From Bryobacteraceae bacterium (GTDB lineage: Bacteria; Acidobacteriota; Terriglobia; Bryobacterales; Bryobacteraceae): DNA of 21,763 nucleotides. A program made the translations under genes and the position numbers. Positions 7,708 to 15,709 of this stretch are shown here, one piece after another (positions within the stretch are counted from its first letter, which is position 1; each line of letters begins with the position of its first letter). The stretch covers positions 1 to 21,763 of the forward strand of contig JASHQT010000004.1 of NCBI GenBank assembly GCA_030039005.1, given 5' to 3'. The notes beneath the pieces were generated by a model. The model saw only the letters and a program-made list of their open reading frames with translations. It had not been told where the DNA came from and made no database searches.

Positions 7708-10108
7708 CGGGCTCGGGTATGCCCAACTGGAGCAGCCGGGCGAGTTCGAGTAACTCGTTCGCCCAGTCGGAATCGTCTTCCGCATCCAGCTTCTGGAGCA
7801 ACGCGTAGCAGCGGTTTTGCACCGCCCACAGGACCAGCGGGAAGGGCAGGGAACGCGCGGCGGCGAGATTGGCACGCAATTTCGCCAGCCGCTCGAGGTT
7901 TCTGGGATCGGCGAAGAATTCTGCGCCCTGGTGTTCGAGATTGCGGCGCAATACGATTTCCAAACCTGACTGATCCAAAGCAATGCCCGAAATTCGCATT
8001 TCTTCCAGCAGATTTTGAGCCGCCGCCTCATCCATCTCCGGCGCGGCCAGCGCCTGCCGCAGAAGCCCGTTTAACGCCACGTCGGCCGCGGCTTTGAGCT
8101 CGCGCGGGATGGGAATGCCACAATCGCTCATAAAGCGCAGCGACTGCGCCTGGCCCTCGTAGATGTCGCGCGCCACCGTAAACGCATGTTCGATGGCGGA
8201 CTGGAGCACTTCCGCCAGCACCTTGCGCTGCTCGTCGCGAAACAGGTCTTTGAGCGAATAGGTGCGTCCGGCAAATCCCTGATCGAGGCAACGAATCACG
8301 GCTGCCACGTCCGATCGCGCGAGGGCATCGCGCGCGGCCTTGGTCAGATCCCGATAAACTTCCTCGGACTGAAAGAGCGCCACGCCGCCGTGCAGATTGT
8401 GATCGCCAAAATGCAGCGCGCCGAACATCAGTATGTCGGACTCCTGCGTAATTTCCGAAGTCAGGCGCGCTTTGCCGAACGCCAGCCGCATTTTCCCCGC
8501 GCGCCGGACGCGATAATCCTTGATGTCCACCGAGTAGGCGTAAATGCGCGTGTTATCCGGATAGCTCTCAAACAGCGAACTCATGGCGTAATGCGCGCCC
8601 AGCTTCAGCAGGTCCCCGCTCGCGGGTTTGACGAATTTTTCGTAAACGGCGGCGCCGTCGGCGTGTTCGGGAAGATTGCTCTTGGCGGCGGCGAGTTTTT
8701 CGAGGAAGCCGCGCTCGAAGCGTCCCTCGGCGTCTGGGAACAGCTCTTCGGCCAATTGCACGGCGCGCGCGGCGTATTGGATCACCTGTACGGTTTCGAT
8801 GCCCGACAACTCGTCGAAAAACCAGCCGCAACTGGTGTACATCAGCATGGCGTGGCGCTGCATCTCGAGCAGCTTCCAAACGATGGCGCGGTCGGCGGCC
8901 TTCACGTTCTTGCGGCGGAAATTGGCGGCGGCGAAGCGTTCGCGGCTTTCGGGCGAGCGGTCCAAAATGACGTGAATGTAATTGTTGCGCGCGGCCCAGG
9001 GGTCCTTGAAGAAACGCCGGGCCATTTTTTCGTAGCGCGGCGCGATCTCGTCGCGCAGCCAGTCCAACGCCTCGCGCAGCGGCGCGCGCCAGGCTTGGTT
9101 CCATTCGCCGTGCGCCCCGGAGTTGCAGCCGCAGTTCGAATTCCAGCGCCCGACGCCGTGCACACAGCTCCAGGCGGTGTTCTCCAAAATTTCCACGTCG
9201 TGGACGGCAGGATATTTTTCCAGGAACTCGCCGTAATTGGTGACTTTCGCCAGGCCCTTGGACTCGATGTGCTCGAGCGCGTACGCCAGCGCCATGTCGC
9301 CGAACGGATGATGATGCCCGTAGGTTTCACCGTCCGTGGCGATGTGGGCGAGTTGCGGCCCCGCGCGCTGGTCCGAGAAGGCATCGAGAAGCCGCTCGGC
9401 GAACCGGCCGCCGTCGTTGAGCAAGCGCTCGAACGCCACGGCGCGCGAGATGGGGCCGTCATAGAAGAACAGGCCGATCGCGCGGCCCGACGGGAGTTTC
9501 TGCCGATAGACACGAGCCGGGTCGATGCGCTGGCCGCTCACGTCCACGCCATCGGCGGTCTTGGCCTGGGACGGTGCAAGAACCGTGAATTTGATGCCGT
9601 GCCGAGCCATCAGGTCCAGCGTTTCCACATCGACGGCGGTTTCGGGAAGCCACATCCCCTCCGGGTCCCGGCCGAAGCGGAAGCGAAAATCTTCGATTCC
9701 CCAGACGATCTGCGTCAGCTTGTCGCGCGCGTTGGCGAGCGGCATGATCATGTGGTTGTAGCATTGCGCCAGCGCCGAACCGTGGCCGGAAAAGCGCTGC
9801 AGGCTGGCGCGGTCGGCCTCCAGGATCGCCTGGTAGGTTTCCGGCGCCGCGTCCTTCATCCAGGAAAGCAGCGTGGGACCGAAGTTGAAGCTGATGCCCG
9901 CATAGTTGCTGACGATTTTCGCGATGCGGCCTTCGGCGTCGAGGATGCGGGCGGCGCTGTTGGGCGCGTAGCACTGGGCGGTGACCCTCTCATTCCAGTC
10001 GTGGTAGGGCGCCGCGGAATCCTGGAGCTCAATCGCTTCCAGCCACGGGTTCTCGCGCGGCGGCTGATAGAAATGGCCGTGAATGCAGAGATAGCGGTTT
10101 TCGTTCAC
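7688..10108 (-). CDS. GH57 family glycoside hydrolase with DUF3536 C-terminus
   Basis: From the GTG at 10108 the protein has 806 residues. Its N-terminal GH57 barrel shows HGHFYQPPR (10-18), the region-3 motif GMWLPE with Glu156, and the region-4 motif TDGETYGHHHPF with Asp259. In GH57 enzymes these match the catalytic nucleophile and acid/base. The rest, from about residue 300, matches the DUF3536 type, including WNSNCGCNSGAHGEWNQAW. A role in cleaving or transferring alpha-1,4-glucan is likely, supported by glgP 0.9 kb away; the exact reaction is unknown. No signal peptide is seen, so it is probably cytoplasmic. Starts at TTG 10117 or TTG 10159 are possible; the latter overlaps ybjQ and has AAGGAG 13 nt upstream. 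I prefer 10108 because homologs usually begin just before RYLCIHGHF. It probably shares an mRNA with ybjQ, 11 bp upstream. Confidence 0.88.
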   Translation of the reverse strand: MNENRYLCIHGHFYQPPRENPWLEAIELQDSAAPYHDWNERVTAQCYAPNSAARILDAEGRIAKIVSNYAGISFNFGPTLLSWMKDAAPETYQAILEADRASLQRFSGHGSALAQCYNHMIMPLANARDKLTQIVWGIEDFRFRFGRDPEGMWLPETAVDVETLDLMARHGIKFTVLAPSQAKTADGVDVSGQRIDPARVYRQKLPSGRAIGLFFYDGPISRAVAFERLLNDGGRFAERLLDAFSDQRAGPQLAHIATDGETYGHHHPFGDMALAYALEHIESKGLAKVTNYGEFLEKYPAVHDVEILENTAWSCVHGVGRWNSNCGCNSGAHGEWNQAWRAPLREALDWLRDEIAPRYEKMARRFFKDPWAARNNYIHVILDRSPESRERFAAANFRRKNVKAADRAIVWKLLEMQRHAMLMYTSCGWFFDELSGIETVQVIQYAARAVQLAEELFPDAEGRFERGFLEKLAAAKSNLPEHADGAAVYEKFVKPASGDLLKLGAHYAMSSLFESYPDNTRIYAYSVDIKDYRVRRAGKMRLAFGKARLTSEITQESDILMFGALHFGDHNLHGGVALFQSEEVYRDLTKAARDALARSDVAAVIRCLDQGFAGRTYSLKDLFRDEQRKVLAEVLQSAIEHAFTVARDIYEGQAQSLRFMSDCGIPIPRELKAAADVALNGLLRQALAAPEMDEAAAQNLLEEMRISGIALDQSGLEIVLRRNLEHQGAEFFADPRNLERLAKLRANLAAARSLPFPLVLWAVQNRCYALLQKLDAEDDSDWANELLELARLLQLGIPEPAITPPA

Positions 10109-10119
10109 AGAGGACAATG

Positions 10120-10473
10120 CTAGCGGGACGGCCTCACTACCAGCGCAGTGCCATAGCAAAGCACTTCGGTGACTCCTTGCATGATCTCGGTAGCGTCGTA
10201 GCGCACGCCGATCACGGCGTTGGCGCCCAGTTGCGCGGCGTGCTCGGCCATGCGTTGGTAGGCGTGCATGCGTGTTTCTTCGCAGAGATTGGTGAACAGC
10301 GTGATGTCGCCGCCCACCAGGGTTTGTAGGCTCGCGCCCAGGGTTCCAAAGACGGAGCGTGAGCGCACGATGATGCCGCGCACGATGCCGAGGTTGCGTT
10401 CGACGGTGTAGCCGTCGAGCGAAAAGGCAGTGGTGACCATGGAGTCGGGGACGGCGACAGAGGAGGGTTCCAT
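10120..10473 (-). CDS. ybjQ: YbjQ/UPF0145 family protein
   Basis: This 117-residue protein is full length for the YbjQ (UPF0145) family. Typical stretches are LGIVRGIIVRSRS near residues 28-40, RMAEHAAQLGANAVIGVRYD around 74-93, and VLCYGTALVV at the end. The family forms small oligomers and has been called a putative heavy-metal-binding domain, but its function is not established. No cysteine cluster is present: there are only two cysteines, one in NLCEE and one in VLCYG. The ATG at 10473 has no Shine-Dalgarno sequence; a TAAAAT 15 nt upstream could be a -10 giving a very short leader. The gene ends 11 bp before the GH57 start, so the two are probably co-transcribed, although a functional link is only inferred from position. 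Confidence 0.85.
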   Translation of the reverse strand: MEPSSVAVPDSMVTTAFSLDGYTVERNLGIVRGIIVRSRSVFGTLGASLQTLVGGDITLFTNLCEETRMHAYQRMAEHAAQLGANAVIGVRYDATEIMQGVTEVLCYGTALVVRPSR

Positions 10474-10488
10474 TGAGGTAAGGCTAGT

Positions 10489-10494
10489 ATTTTA
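10489..10494 (-). promoter_or_regulatory. Possible -10 element of ybjQ
   Basis: TAAAAT on the minus strand ends 15 nt before the ybjQ ATG. The nearest -35-like sequence (TTGCTT, 10508-10513) leaves a spacer of only 13 bp, so the promoter call is weak. Confidence 0.25.
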
Positions 10495-10531
10495 ACATTG
10501 AGCCCGGAAGCAACTAGCCCTCGTGACGGCG

Positions 10532-10786
10532 CTACGACGGTTTCTTCCCCTCGAGTTTCGAAACCCGGTCTTCGATCTCCAAGTCGATGGCTCGCATCGC
10601 CGGCGAATGCGTACGCTGACGTGCCTCGTTAGGCGACGCCCATTTGTGGAACTCGGCAAGTAGCTTAGTTTCGGTGGCTTCAATTCGTTCTTCCATGTAT
10701 GTTCGTAATCGAGCTTCGGCGGCATCGACGCGAGTGGCGAGACGGCCCTCCAACTGCGCTAAGGCTTGATGTAGTTCGGGGTCCAC
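10532..10786 (-). CDS. Small coiled-coil protein of unknown function
   Basis: An 84-residue protein starting at GTG 10786. Residues 1-45 show heptad-like spacing of leucine and alanine between charged residues (LHQALAQLEGRLATRVDAAE, then RTYMEERIEATETKLLAEF), which predicts a long helix and probable coiled coil. A short FHKWASPNEARQRTH motif breaks it. A second charged helix ends in RVSKLEGKKPS. I recall similar short proteins in Acidobacteriota but cannot name a family. It could be a structural or partner-binding peptide. The ribosome site is weak (CGGA about 4 nt before the start). It lies 58 bp upstream of ybjQ on the same strand and could share its mRNA. Heptads and acidic/basic balance argue that it is truly coded. 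Confidence 0.6.
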   Translation of the reverse strand: MDPELHQALAQLEGRLATRVDAAEARLRTYMEERIEATETKLLAEFHKWASPNEARQRTHSPAMRAIDLEIEDRVSKLEGKKPS

Positions 10787-11013
10787 AATCCGAGCATAGC
10801 ACTCGGGTTTTCGCGGCGACTTTTCCGTTTTTCCCCCTAGACGAAATCCGCAGCCTGCCGATGGATCTTATAGTAGCGGCCGGTCACCGCCGCTGGGAAA
10901 GAATTTTAATAACGCTGGGTTACGGATTCTGCAGCCGCCGAGACCGTGCCGTGCGTCCAAAAAGTATAAAAACTGTTCTTGTCGATGTTATATTGAGAAT
11001 CGCGCGTTAGTCC
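10787..11013. promoter_or_regulatory. Divergent gap upstream of glgP and the coiled-coil gene
   Basis: This 227-bp gap is richer in A+T than its neighbours and should hold promoters for both directions. Plus-strand -10-like hexamers are TATAAA at 10965-10970 and TATATT at 10989-10994. Neither has a convincing -35 at the right spacing. The region just before the glgP ATG has no Shine-Dalgarno sequence. Confidence 0.4.
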
Positions 11014-13563
11014 ATGGCCTTTCAGATTCAGCCGGTTAAGGAATTTCTTGTCCGGCCTGCACTGCCCTCTGCCATCGCCCGGATGAGCGATCTGGCGTAC
11101 AACGTCCTCTGGAGTTGGGATCACACCATTCGCTCGTTGTTCCGGCGGCTGGATTCAGCGCTCTGGAAGAATTGCGGCCACAACCCCGTTCTGATGCTGG
11201 GGCGCGTCCCCCAAGCGACGCTGGAGCGCGCCGCGGCCGATTCCCGGTTTCTGGCGGCGTATCGCCGCGCCTGCGACCGCTATTCCAACTATCTGGAGAG
11301 GCCGGGGCCCACCGATGACCGGTTGATCGCGTACTTCTCCATGGAATATGGGCTGGTGGAATGCATGCCGATCTATAGCGGCGGCCTGGGCGTGCTTTCC
11401 GGCGACCACATGAAGGCGGCGAGCGACGGCGGTATTCCCCTGGTTGGCGTGGGTCTGTTGTACCAGAGGGGTTACCTGCAGCAAACGCTCAATCCCGACG
11501 GCTGGCAGCAGGAGCGCAATCCGGTCAACGATTTTTACACGCTTCCCGTGCGCCCTGTGCGGGATGGGGACGGCAAAGACATCATCGTCAGCGTCGAGCT
11601 GCCCTCCGGCGTGGTTTTCATCAAAATCTGGTACATCGATGTCGGGCGCGTGAAGCTGTACCTGCTCGACACGAATATTCCGGAGAACGATCGCGCCGAG
11701 AATCGAGAAATCACGGCGCAGCTCTACGGCGGGGACAACGTCACGCGCATCCGGCAGGAAATCGTGCTGGGCATCGGCGGCCTGCGCGCGCTGGACCGGC
11801 TGAACCTAAAGCCCACGGTATGGCACATGAACGAGGGCCACTCGGCCTTCCTGGCCGTGGAGCGCATCCGCCGCCTGATGAAGGAGTATAAGCTCGGATT
11901 CGACGAAGCCTTTGAAGCCTCGCGGTCCAATAGCGTGTTTACGACGCATACTTCGGTGCCGGCGGGCATCGACCTGTTCGATGCCGGTTTGTTGTACGAG
12001 TATTTCGGCGAGTATTGCTCGGAAAGCGGCATTCCGTTCGAGAAATTTCTGGCACTCGGGCGGTTTCGGCCCGAGAATCATCACGAGCCCTTTTCGATGG
12101 CCATATCGGCCATCCGGACTTCGGCCTACCGCAACGCGGTCAGCAGTCTGCACCGGCAGGTGTCGCAGGAGATGTGGCAGGAATTATGGCCGCGTTTGCC
12201 GGTGTGGGAAGTGCCGATCACTTCGGTCACCAACGGTGTCCATTTGCTGACTTGGCTGAACGGCGATCTGGCGCAGCTCTACGACCAGCATCTCCAGCCG
12301 GACTGGCGCGAGCGCAATGCGGATCCGCGCATCTGGGACCTGGTGGAGGACATTCCGGCTCAGGAGCTCTGGGAAGCCCATCGCCGGCGCAAACGCTATC
12401 TGGTCTCGTTCGTGCGAGAGCGCGTGGTCAGCGCCGCGGTGGCGCGGAAAGCTCCCGCCGCCGAACAGCGGCGCCTGGCCGAAGTGCTGGACCCGGACAC
12501 CCTCACGATCGGTTTCGCGCGCCGCTTCGCGACGTATAAGCGGGCCACCTTGCTGTTCCGCGACGTCGAGCGCCTGAAGCGGCTGCTGACGCACCCGGAA
12601 CGGCCGGTGCAGATCGTGATCGCCGGCAAAGCGCACCCGCGCGACCTTCCCGGCAAGACCCTGATTCGTGAGATCGTGCAGCTCTCCCGCGCGCCGGAGA
12701 TCGCCAAGCACATCGTCTTTGTCGAGGACTACAGCATCGAAGTGGCGCGCGAGCTGGTGCAAGGCGTGGATTTGTGGCTGAATACCCCTCGCCGCGGCGA
12801 GGAGGCCTGCGGGACCAGCGGGATGAAGGCCGGCTGCAACGGCGTCCTGAATCTCAGCATCCTGGATGGCTGGTTTGACGAGGGCTACGAAATTTCGGGC
12901 GGCTGGGCAATCGGAGACCGGGAGTCGTATTCCGAAGACCAGGACGAAATTCACGCCCGCGCCATCTATTCCATACTCGAAAACGAAATTGTGCCGATGT
13001 ACTACCAGGACCGCGAAAGCGGCGTCCCCGTCGAGTGGATGCGCCGCGTCAAGCAGTCCTTGATGCACTTGAGCCATCAGTTCAATTCCGGACGGATGGT
13101 GGGTGAATACCTGACGCAACTTTACGAGCCGGCGCATCAGGGCTACCTGGAGGTTTCCCATGACTGCTTCCAGCCGGCTCGCGATCGCGCGCGCTGGAAC
13201 CTGCGCGTTCAGCAGGTGTGGGACAAGGTGCGCTTCGTCGAGATTGGCCCCGGCCCGGATGTGTCGGTGTTGACCGGTCTCCCCATTCCGGTACGGGCGG
13301 TGCTGGATCTGGCCGGCCTTACCCCGGACGATGTCCGCGTGGAGGCAGTAGTCGGGCGGATCGGCGTCAACGGCAATCTCGAGGAAACCCAGGTCATGAC
13401 CCTGCCGTCGGTGGAACGGGTGGGCGAAGAATATGTGTTCTTAAAAGAGTTCGTTCCGCATCAAACAGGCAGGCTGGGGTATTCCTTGCGAATTAGTCCC
13501 AATCACTATGAGGATCCCCTCACCCGGCCCTGCAACTCTTTACTGAAATGGAGCGCCGATTGA
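11014..13563 (+). CDS. glgP: Alpha-glucan (glycogen) phosphorylase, GT35
   Basis: This 849-residue cytoplasmic enzyme should release glucose 1-phosphate from glycogen or maltodextrin by phosphorolysis. It belongs to the variant alpha-glucan phosphorylase group (TIGR02094-like) with an extra N-terminal domain, DUF3417-type, seen in LAYNVLWSWDHTIRSLF. Visible landmarks are YFSMEYGL and PIYSGGLGVLSGDHMKAASD near residues 108-140. VWHMNEGHSAF and FTTHTSVPAGID are also there. The pyridoxal-phosphate lysine is Lys605 in EEACGTSGMKAGCNGVLNL. The C-terminal 150 residues after the catalytic core look like the extra domain of long members. The ATG at 11014 has no Shine-Dalgarno sequence. It is divergent from the YbjQ/GH57 run, consistent with joint alpha-glucan metabolism. 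Confidence 0.95.
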   Translation: MAFQIQPVKEFLVRPALPSAIARMSDLAYNVLWSWDHTIRSLFRRLDSALWKNCGHNPVLMLGRVPQATLERAAADSRFLAAYRRACDRYSNYLERPGPTDDRLIAYFSMEYGLVECMPIYSGGLGVLSGDHMKAASDGGIPLVGVGLLYQRGYLQQTLNPDGWQQERNPVNDFYTLPVRPVRDGDGKDIIVSVELPSGVVFIKIWYIDVGRVKLYLLDTNIPENDRAENREITAQLYGGDNVTRIRQEIVLGIGGLRALDRLNLKPTVWHMNEGHSAFLAVERIRRLMKEYKLGFDEAFEASRSNSVFTTHTSVPAGIDLFDAGLLYEYFGEYCSESGIPFEKFLALGRFRPENHHEPFSMAISAIRTSAYRNAVSSLHRQVSQEMWQELWPRLPVWEVPITSVTNGVHLLTWLNGDLAQLYDQHLQPDWRERNADPRIWDLVEDIPAQELWEAHRRRKRYLVSFVRERVVSAAVARKAPAAEQRRLAEVLDPDTLTIGFARRFATYKRATLLFRDVERLKRLLTHPERPVQIVIAGKAHPRDLPGKTLIREIVQLSRAPEIAKHIVFVEDYSIEVARELVQGVDLWLNTPRRGEEACGTSGMKAGCNGVLNLSILDGWFDEGYEISGGWAIGDRESYSEDQDEIHARAIYSILENEIVPMYYQDRESGVPVEWMRRVKQSLMHLSHQFNSGRMVGEYLTQLYEPAHQGYLEVSHDCFQPARDRARWNLRVQQVWDKVRFVEIGPGPDVSVLTGLPIPVRAVLDLAGLTPDDVRVEAVVGRIGVNGNLEETQVMTLPSVERVGEEYVFLKEFVPHQTGRLGYSLRISPNHYEDPLTRPCNSLLKWSAD

Positions 13564-13590
13564 ACCTGGTATTAGAGAACCATTAGTACT

Positions 13591-13619
13591 GACATGTAAA
13601 TGTCACCGGATCGCGGTGA
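13591..13619 (+). terminator. Two adjacent small hairpins after glgP
   Basis: GACAT (13591-13595) pairs with ATGTC (13600-13604), and TCACCG (13603-13608) pairs with CGGTGA (13614-13619) over the loop GATCG. They share two bases, so they are mutually exclusive at the edges. Only a weak T-containing stretch (GATTTC) follows. A terminator role is plausible but unproven. The rest of the 248-bp gap to 13811 shows nothing else. Confidence 0.3.
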
Positions 13620-13811
13620 GATTTCAGTAGCTTCTGGCATGGATTCGTGGTACATAGTAATTTAGGCACAAGCGGGATACGTCTTTTCCAGCTCAGCCGG
13701 CTCCCGCAGCTTCCTCCGCATCGATCCTCAAGCTAAGTAGCAGTGGACCTGTGCCGAATACCTTCACAAGGAGAGTTGCGAGAGTTCGAAATCCAGGAGT
13801 GCATTTTACAC

Positions 13812-14294
13812 ATGGATGATGACCGTAAGTACCGACAACGCGGTTACATGGAAAGTAATGGGGGATCCCGCGACCGGCCCTATCATGACCGGCCCAAACC
13901 TTCTGGCCCCCGCCCGCCCATCGATGTCACCGGTCCGCGTCTCCCGCGGCTGCTCCAAAACGTGGTAGCCGCCCGTTGTTTTAATTGTTCTACGCCGCTC
14001 GCCGCCGACATCGATTGGAAAGGGAAGTGCCCGAAGTGCGGCGCCGCATTACATTGCTGTAAACAGTGCGCGCATTTTGAGCCGTCCACCCGTTTCCAAT
14101 GTCTGAAACCGGTTCCAGTACGGATCGCCGTGAAGGATCAGGCCAACGAGTGCGAGCTGTTCAAGCCCCGGGTGACCGTGGCGCGCGATGCGGCGCCCGT
14201 CAACCAGCAACCCGCCGCCGCGGCGCCGCAACTACCGCGAAACTCCAACGACGCTCGCGCGGCGTTCGACAATTTGTTCAAGAAACCGGAATAA
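13812..14294 (+). CDS. Nine-cysteine zinc-ribbon protein of unknown function
   Basis: From the ATG at 13812 this is a 160-residue protein. A polar, arginine- and proline-rich N-terminus (1-50, with DRPYHDRPKPSGPRPP) precedes a cysteine cluster. Cys56-x-x-Cys59 and Cys73-x-x-Cys76 make a zinc ribbon (RCFNCSTPL, KCPKCGAAL). Cys82, Cys83, Cys86, Cys97 and Cys114 could hold a second metal. The tail is alanine- and proline-rich and ends in AFDNLFKKPE. The charged disordered arm plus ribbon suggests nucleic acid or protein binding, but I cannot name a family. AGGAG (13795-13799) sits 12 nt upstream. Starts at GTG 13743 or TTG 13776 would add up to 23 unsupported residues. Its end lies 8 bp from the convergent accD. 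Confidence 0.7.
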   Translation: MDDDRKYRQRGYMESNGGSRDRPYHDRPKPSGPRPPIDVTGPRLPRLLQNVVAARCFNCSTPLAADIDWKGKCPKCGAALHCCKQCAHFEPSTRFQCLKPVPVRIAVKDQANECELFKPRVTVARDAAPVNQQPAAAAPQLPRNSNDARAAFDNLFKKPE

Positions 14295-14302
14295 CCACTT
14301 CC

Positions 14303-15187
14303 TTACGGTGGTGGCTCAGTTGCGCCGCGCGCGTCAGCAAGCGGTCCCACGAAGAAGTCCAGCGCGTTCGCAATATAATCCCTCAATTCGGACCGTTTCA
14401 CCACTGCGTCCAGGAAACCGTGCTGCAGCAGAAACTCGCTGGTTTGGAACCCGGCAGGGAGCTTTTGCCGGATGGTCTGCTCAATCACGCGCGGCCCGGC
14501 AAACCCGATGAGCGCGCCCGGCTCGGCGATGTTGAGGTCGCCCAACATGGCAAAGCTCGCGGTCACGCCGCCAGTGGTGGGATCCGTCAGCACGCTGATG
14601 TAGGGCATCCGGGTTTCGTCCAGGCGCATCAGCGCGGCCGAGATTTTGGCCATCTGCATCAGGCTGACGGCGCCTTCCTGCATGCGCGCGCCGCCGGAGG
14701 CGGAGACAATGACGAGGGGGACTTTTTGTTCCAGGCTGCGTTCGATGGCCCGGGTGATGACTTCCCCCACCACTGTCCCCATACTGCCGCCGACAAACTT
14801 CAGCTCCATGGCGCAGATGTGCACGCGACGGCCGTGGAGATTGCCCCCCGCTGAGAGAATGGCGTCCCGCAGATGCGTGGCTTGCTGCGAGGCCGACAGG
14901 CGATCGCGGTATTTCTTCGAATCCGCAAACTCCAGCGGATCGGTGGAGGCCAGGTTCCGATCGAACTCCTCGAACTTCCCGTCGTCGAACAGCAGTATCA
15001 GCCGCGAGCGTGCGTCCAGCCGCTCGTGATGGCCGCACTTGGGGCAAACCTGCTGGTTATCCTGGAGCGCTTTGCGCCAAATAATCTGGCCGCAATGGCC
15101 GCATTTGAGCCAGAGCCCTTCGGTACGGACGCGTTGTTCGCCCTCCTTCGGTTCGACCGCCGGCTTATTTCTCGTGAACCACGCCAT
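14303..15187 (-). CDS. accD: Acetyl-CoA carboxylase carboxyltransferase subunit beta
   Basis: AccD joins AccA to move the carboxyl group from biotin to acetyl-CoA, giving malonyl-CoA for fatty acid synthesis. From the ATG at 15187 it has 294 residues, normal for the family. The N-terminal zinc ribbon is intact: Cys29-x-x-Cys32 and Cys48-x-x-Cys51. The crotonase-like core shows VIVSASGGARMQEGAVSLMQ, LTDPTTGGVTASFAMLGD and FAGPRVIEQTIRQKLP, all hallmarks of AccD. A TTG two codons upstream (15193) is an alternative start. No strong Shine-Dalgarno sequence is seen; a minus-strand TATACT lies about 42 nt upstream. accA is not in the window. rlmH is 76 bp upstream on the same strand, so co-transcription is possible. 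Confidence 0.96.
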   Translation of the reverse strand: MAWFTRNKPAVEPKEGEQRVRTEGLWLKCGHCGQIIWRKALQDNQQVCPKCGHHERLDARSRLILLFDDGKFEEFDRNLASTDPLEFADSKKYRDRLSASQQATHLRDAILSAGGNLHGRRVHICAMELKFVGGSMGTVVGEVITRAIERSLEQKVPLVIVSASGGARMQEGAVSLMQMAKISAALMRLDETRMPYISVLTDPTTGGVTASFAMLGDLNIAEPGALIGFAGPRVIEQTIRQKLPAGFQTSEFLLQHGFLDAVVKRSELRDYIANALDFFVGPLADARGATEPPP

Positions 15188-15228
15188 ATGCAAGTCAGGC
15201 CATATTTAAGATCCGGCCGTCACTCCTC

Positions 15229-15234
15229 AGTATA
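15229..15234 (-). promoter_or_regulatory. Possible -10 element of accD
   Basis: Minus-strand TATACT lies in the 76-bp gap between rlmH and accD, about 42 nt before the accD ATG. No good -35 was found, so accD could equally be read from the rlmH promoter. Confidence 0.3.
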
Positions 15235-15263
15235 GAGAGCGCCAACCGCTTGACATCAGGCGG

Positions 15264-15683
15264 CTATTTTGCATATGGATGCCCGGCCAGCGTCGCAAAG
15301 GCGCGATAGATCTGCTCGGCGAGCACCACTCGCGCCAACTCGTGCGGCAAGGTCAGCGCGGACAGTGAAAGCAAAAGGCCGCCGCGCTCTCTCCATGCCG
15401 GGGGCAGGCCGCTCGCGCCGCCGATCAGGAATACCAGATCGCGCGCTTCCCGTTGGGCGAGGGAAACCAGCTTGGCGAAAGCGGCCGAATCCATGCTTTT
15501 GCCGGCCGGGTCCAGGCAAATCTTAGTGGCCGTAGGATGCTTGGCCCAGGGGTCGAAGCGCCCCGGAACGATCTCGCGCATCTCGCAACGGCCGTAGCGC
15601 GAGGAACGCCGGATGAAGTCCTCGGCCATGCGATTGGCGTGGGGATCGCGCGGCTTACCTACGAAATAAACTACGATCTTCAT
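15264..15683 (-). CDS. rlmH: 23S rRNA (pseudouridine1915-N3)-methyltransferase
   Basis: This SPOUT-class methyltransferase modifies pseudouridine 1915 in helix 69 of 23S rRNA, using S-adenosylmethionine, on the assembled 70S ribosome. The 139-residue protein begins MKIVVYFVGKPRDPHANRM. It carries the trefoil-knot cofactor loop FLIGGASGLPP near residues 85-95. The family C-terminus is also present: SLSALTLPHELARVVLAEQI and a final RAFATLAGHPYAK (usually HPYHR). It is slightly shorter than the usual 155 residues because of a compact N-terminal part. The ATG at 15683 has only a weak ribosome site (AAGTGG just before it). A TAGAAT -10-like box lies 11 nt upstream and overlaps that of the divergent phosphatase gene. 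Confidence 0.95.
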   Translation of the reverse strand: MKIVVYFVGKPRDPHANRMAEDFIRRSSRYGRCEMREIVPGRFDPWAKHPTATKICLDPAGKSMDSAAFAKLVSLAQREARDLVFLIGGASGLPPAWRERGGLLLSLSALTLPHELARVVLAEQIYRAFATLAGHPYAK

Positions 15684-15709
15684 CCACTTACGTTATTCTA
15701 AGAGCATAT
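15684..15709. promoter_or_regulatory. Compact bidirectional promoter candidate, rlmH and FHA-PP2C gene
   Basis: Only 26 bp separate the two divergent ATGs. Plus-strand TATTCT (15694-15699) and minus-strand TAGAAT (15695-15700) are -10-like hexamers that overlap almost completely, ending 10 and 11 nt before their start codons. Any -35 elements would lie inside the opposing coding regions. Transcripts from either would have nearly no leader, in keeping with the lack of Shine-Dalgarno sequences. Confidence 0.4.

Noticed and set aside
8186..10123. Long plus-strand open frame of 645 codons opposite the GH57 gene
   Set aside because: It is the antisense shadow of a gene with clear GH57 motifs; its product has no known motif and a skewed arginine/valine-rich content.
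12184..13161. 325-codon minus-strand frame opposite glgP
   Set aside because: Antisense shadow of the phosphorylase core; no ribosome site or motif.
15250..15279. Perfect TTGACA on the plus strand with TATGGA 18 bp on, antisense to rlmH
   Set aside because: The -10 is a poor match and the unit would have no gene to serve; a lone -35 hexamer can occur by chance.
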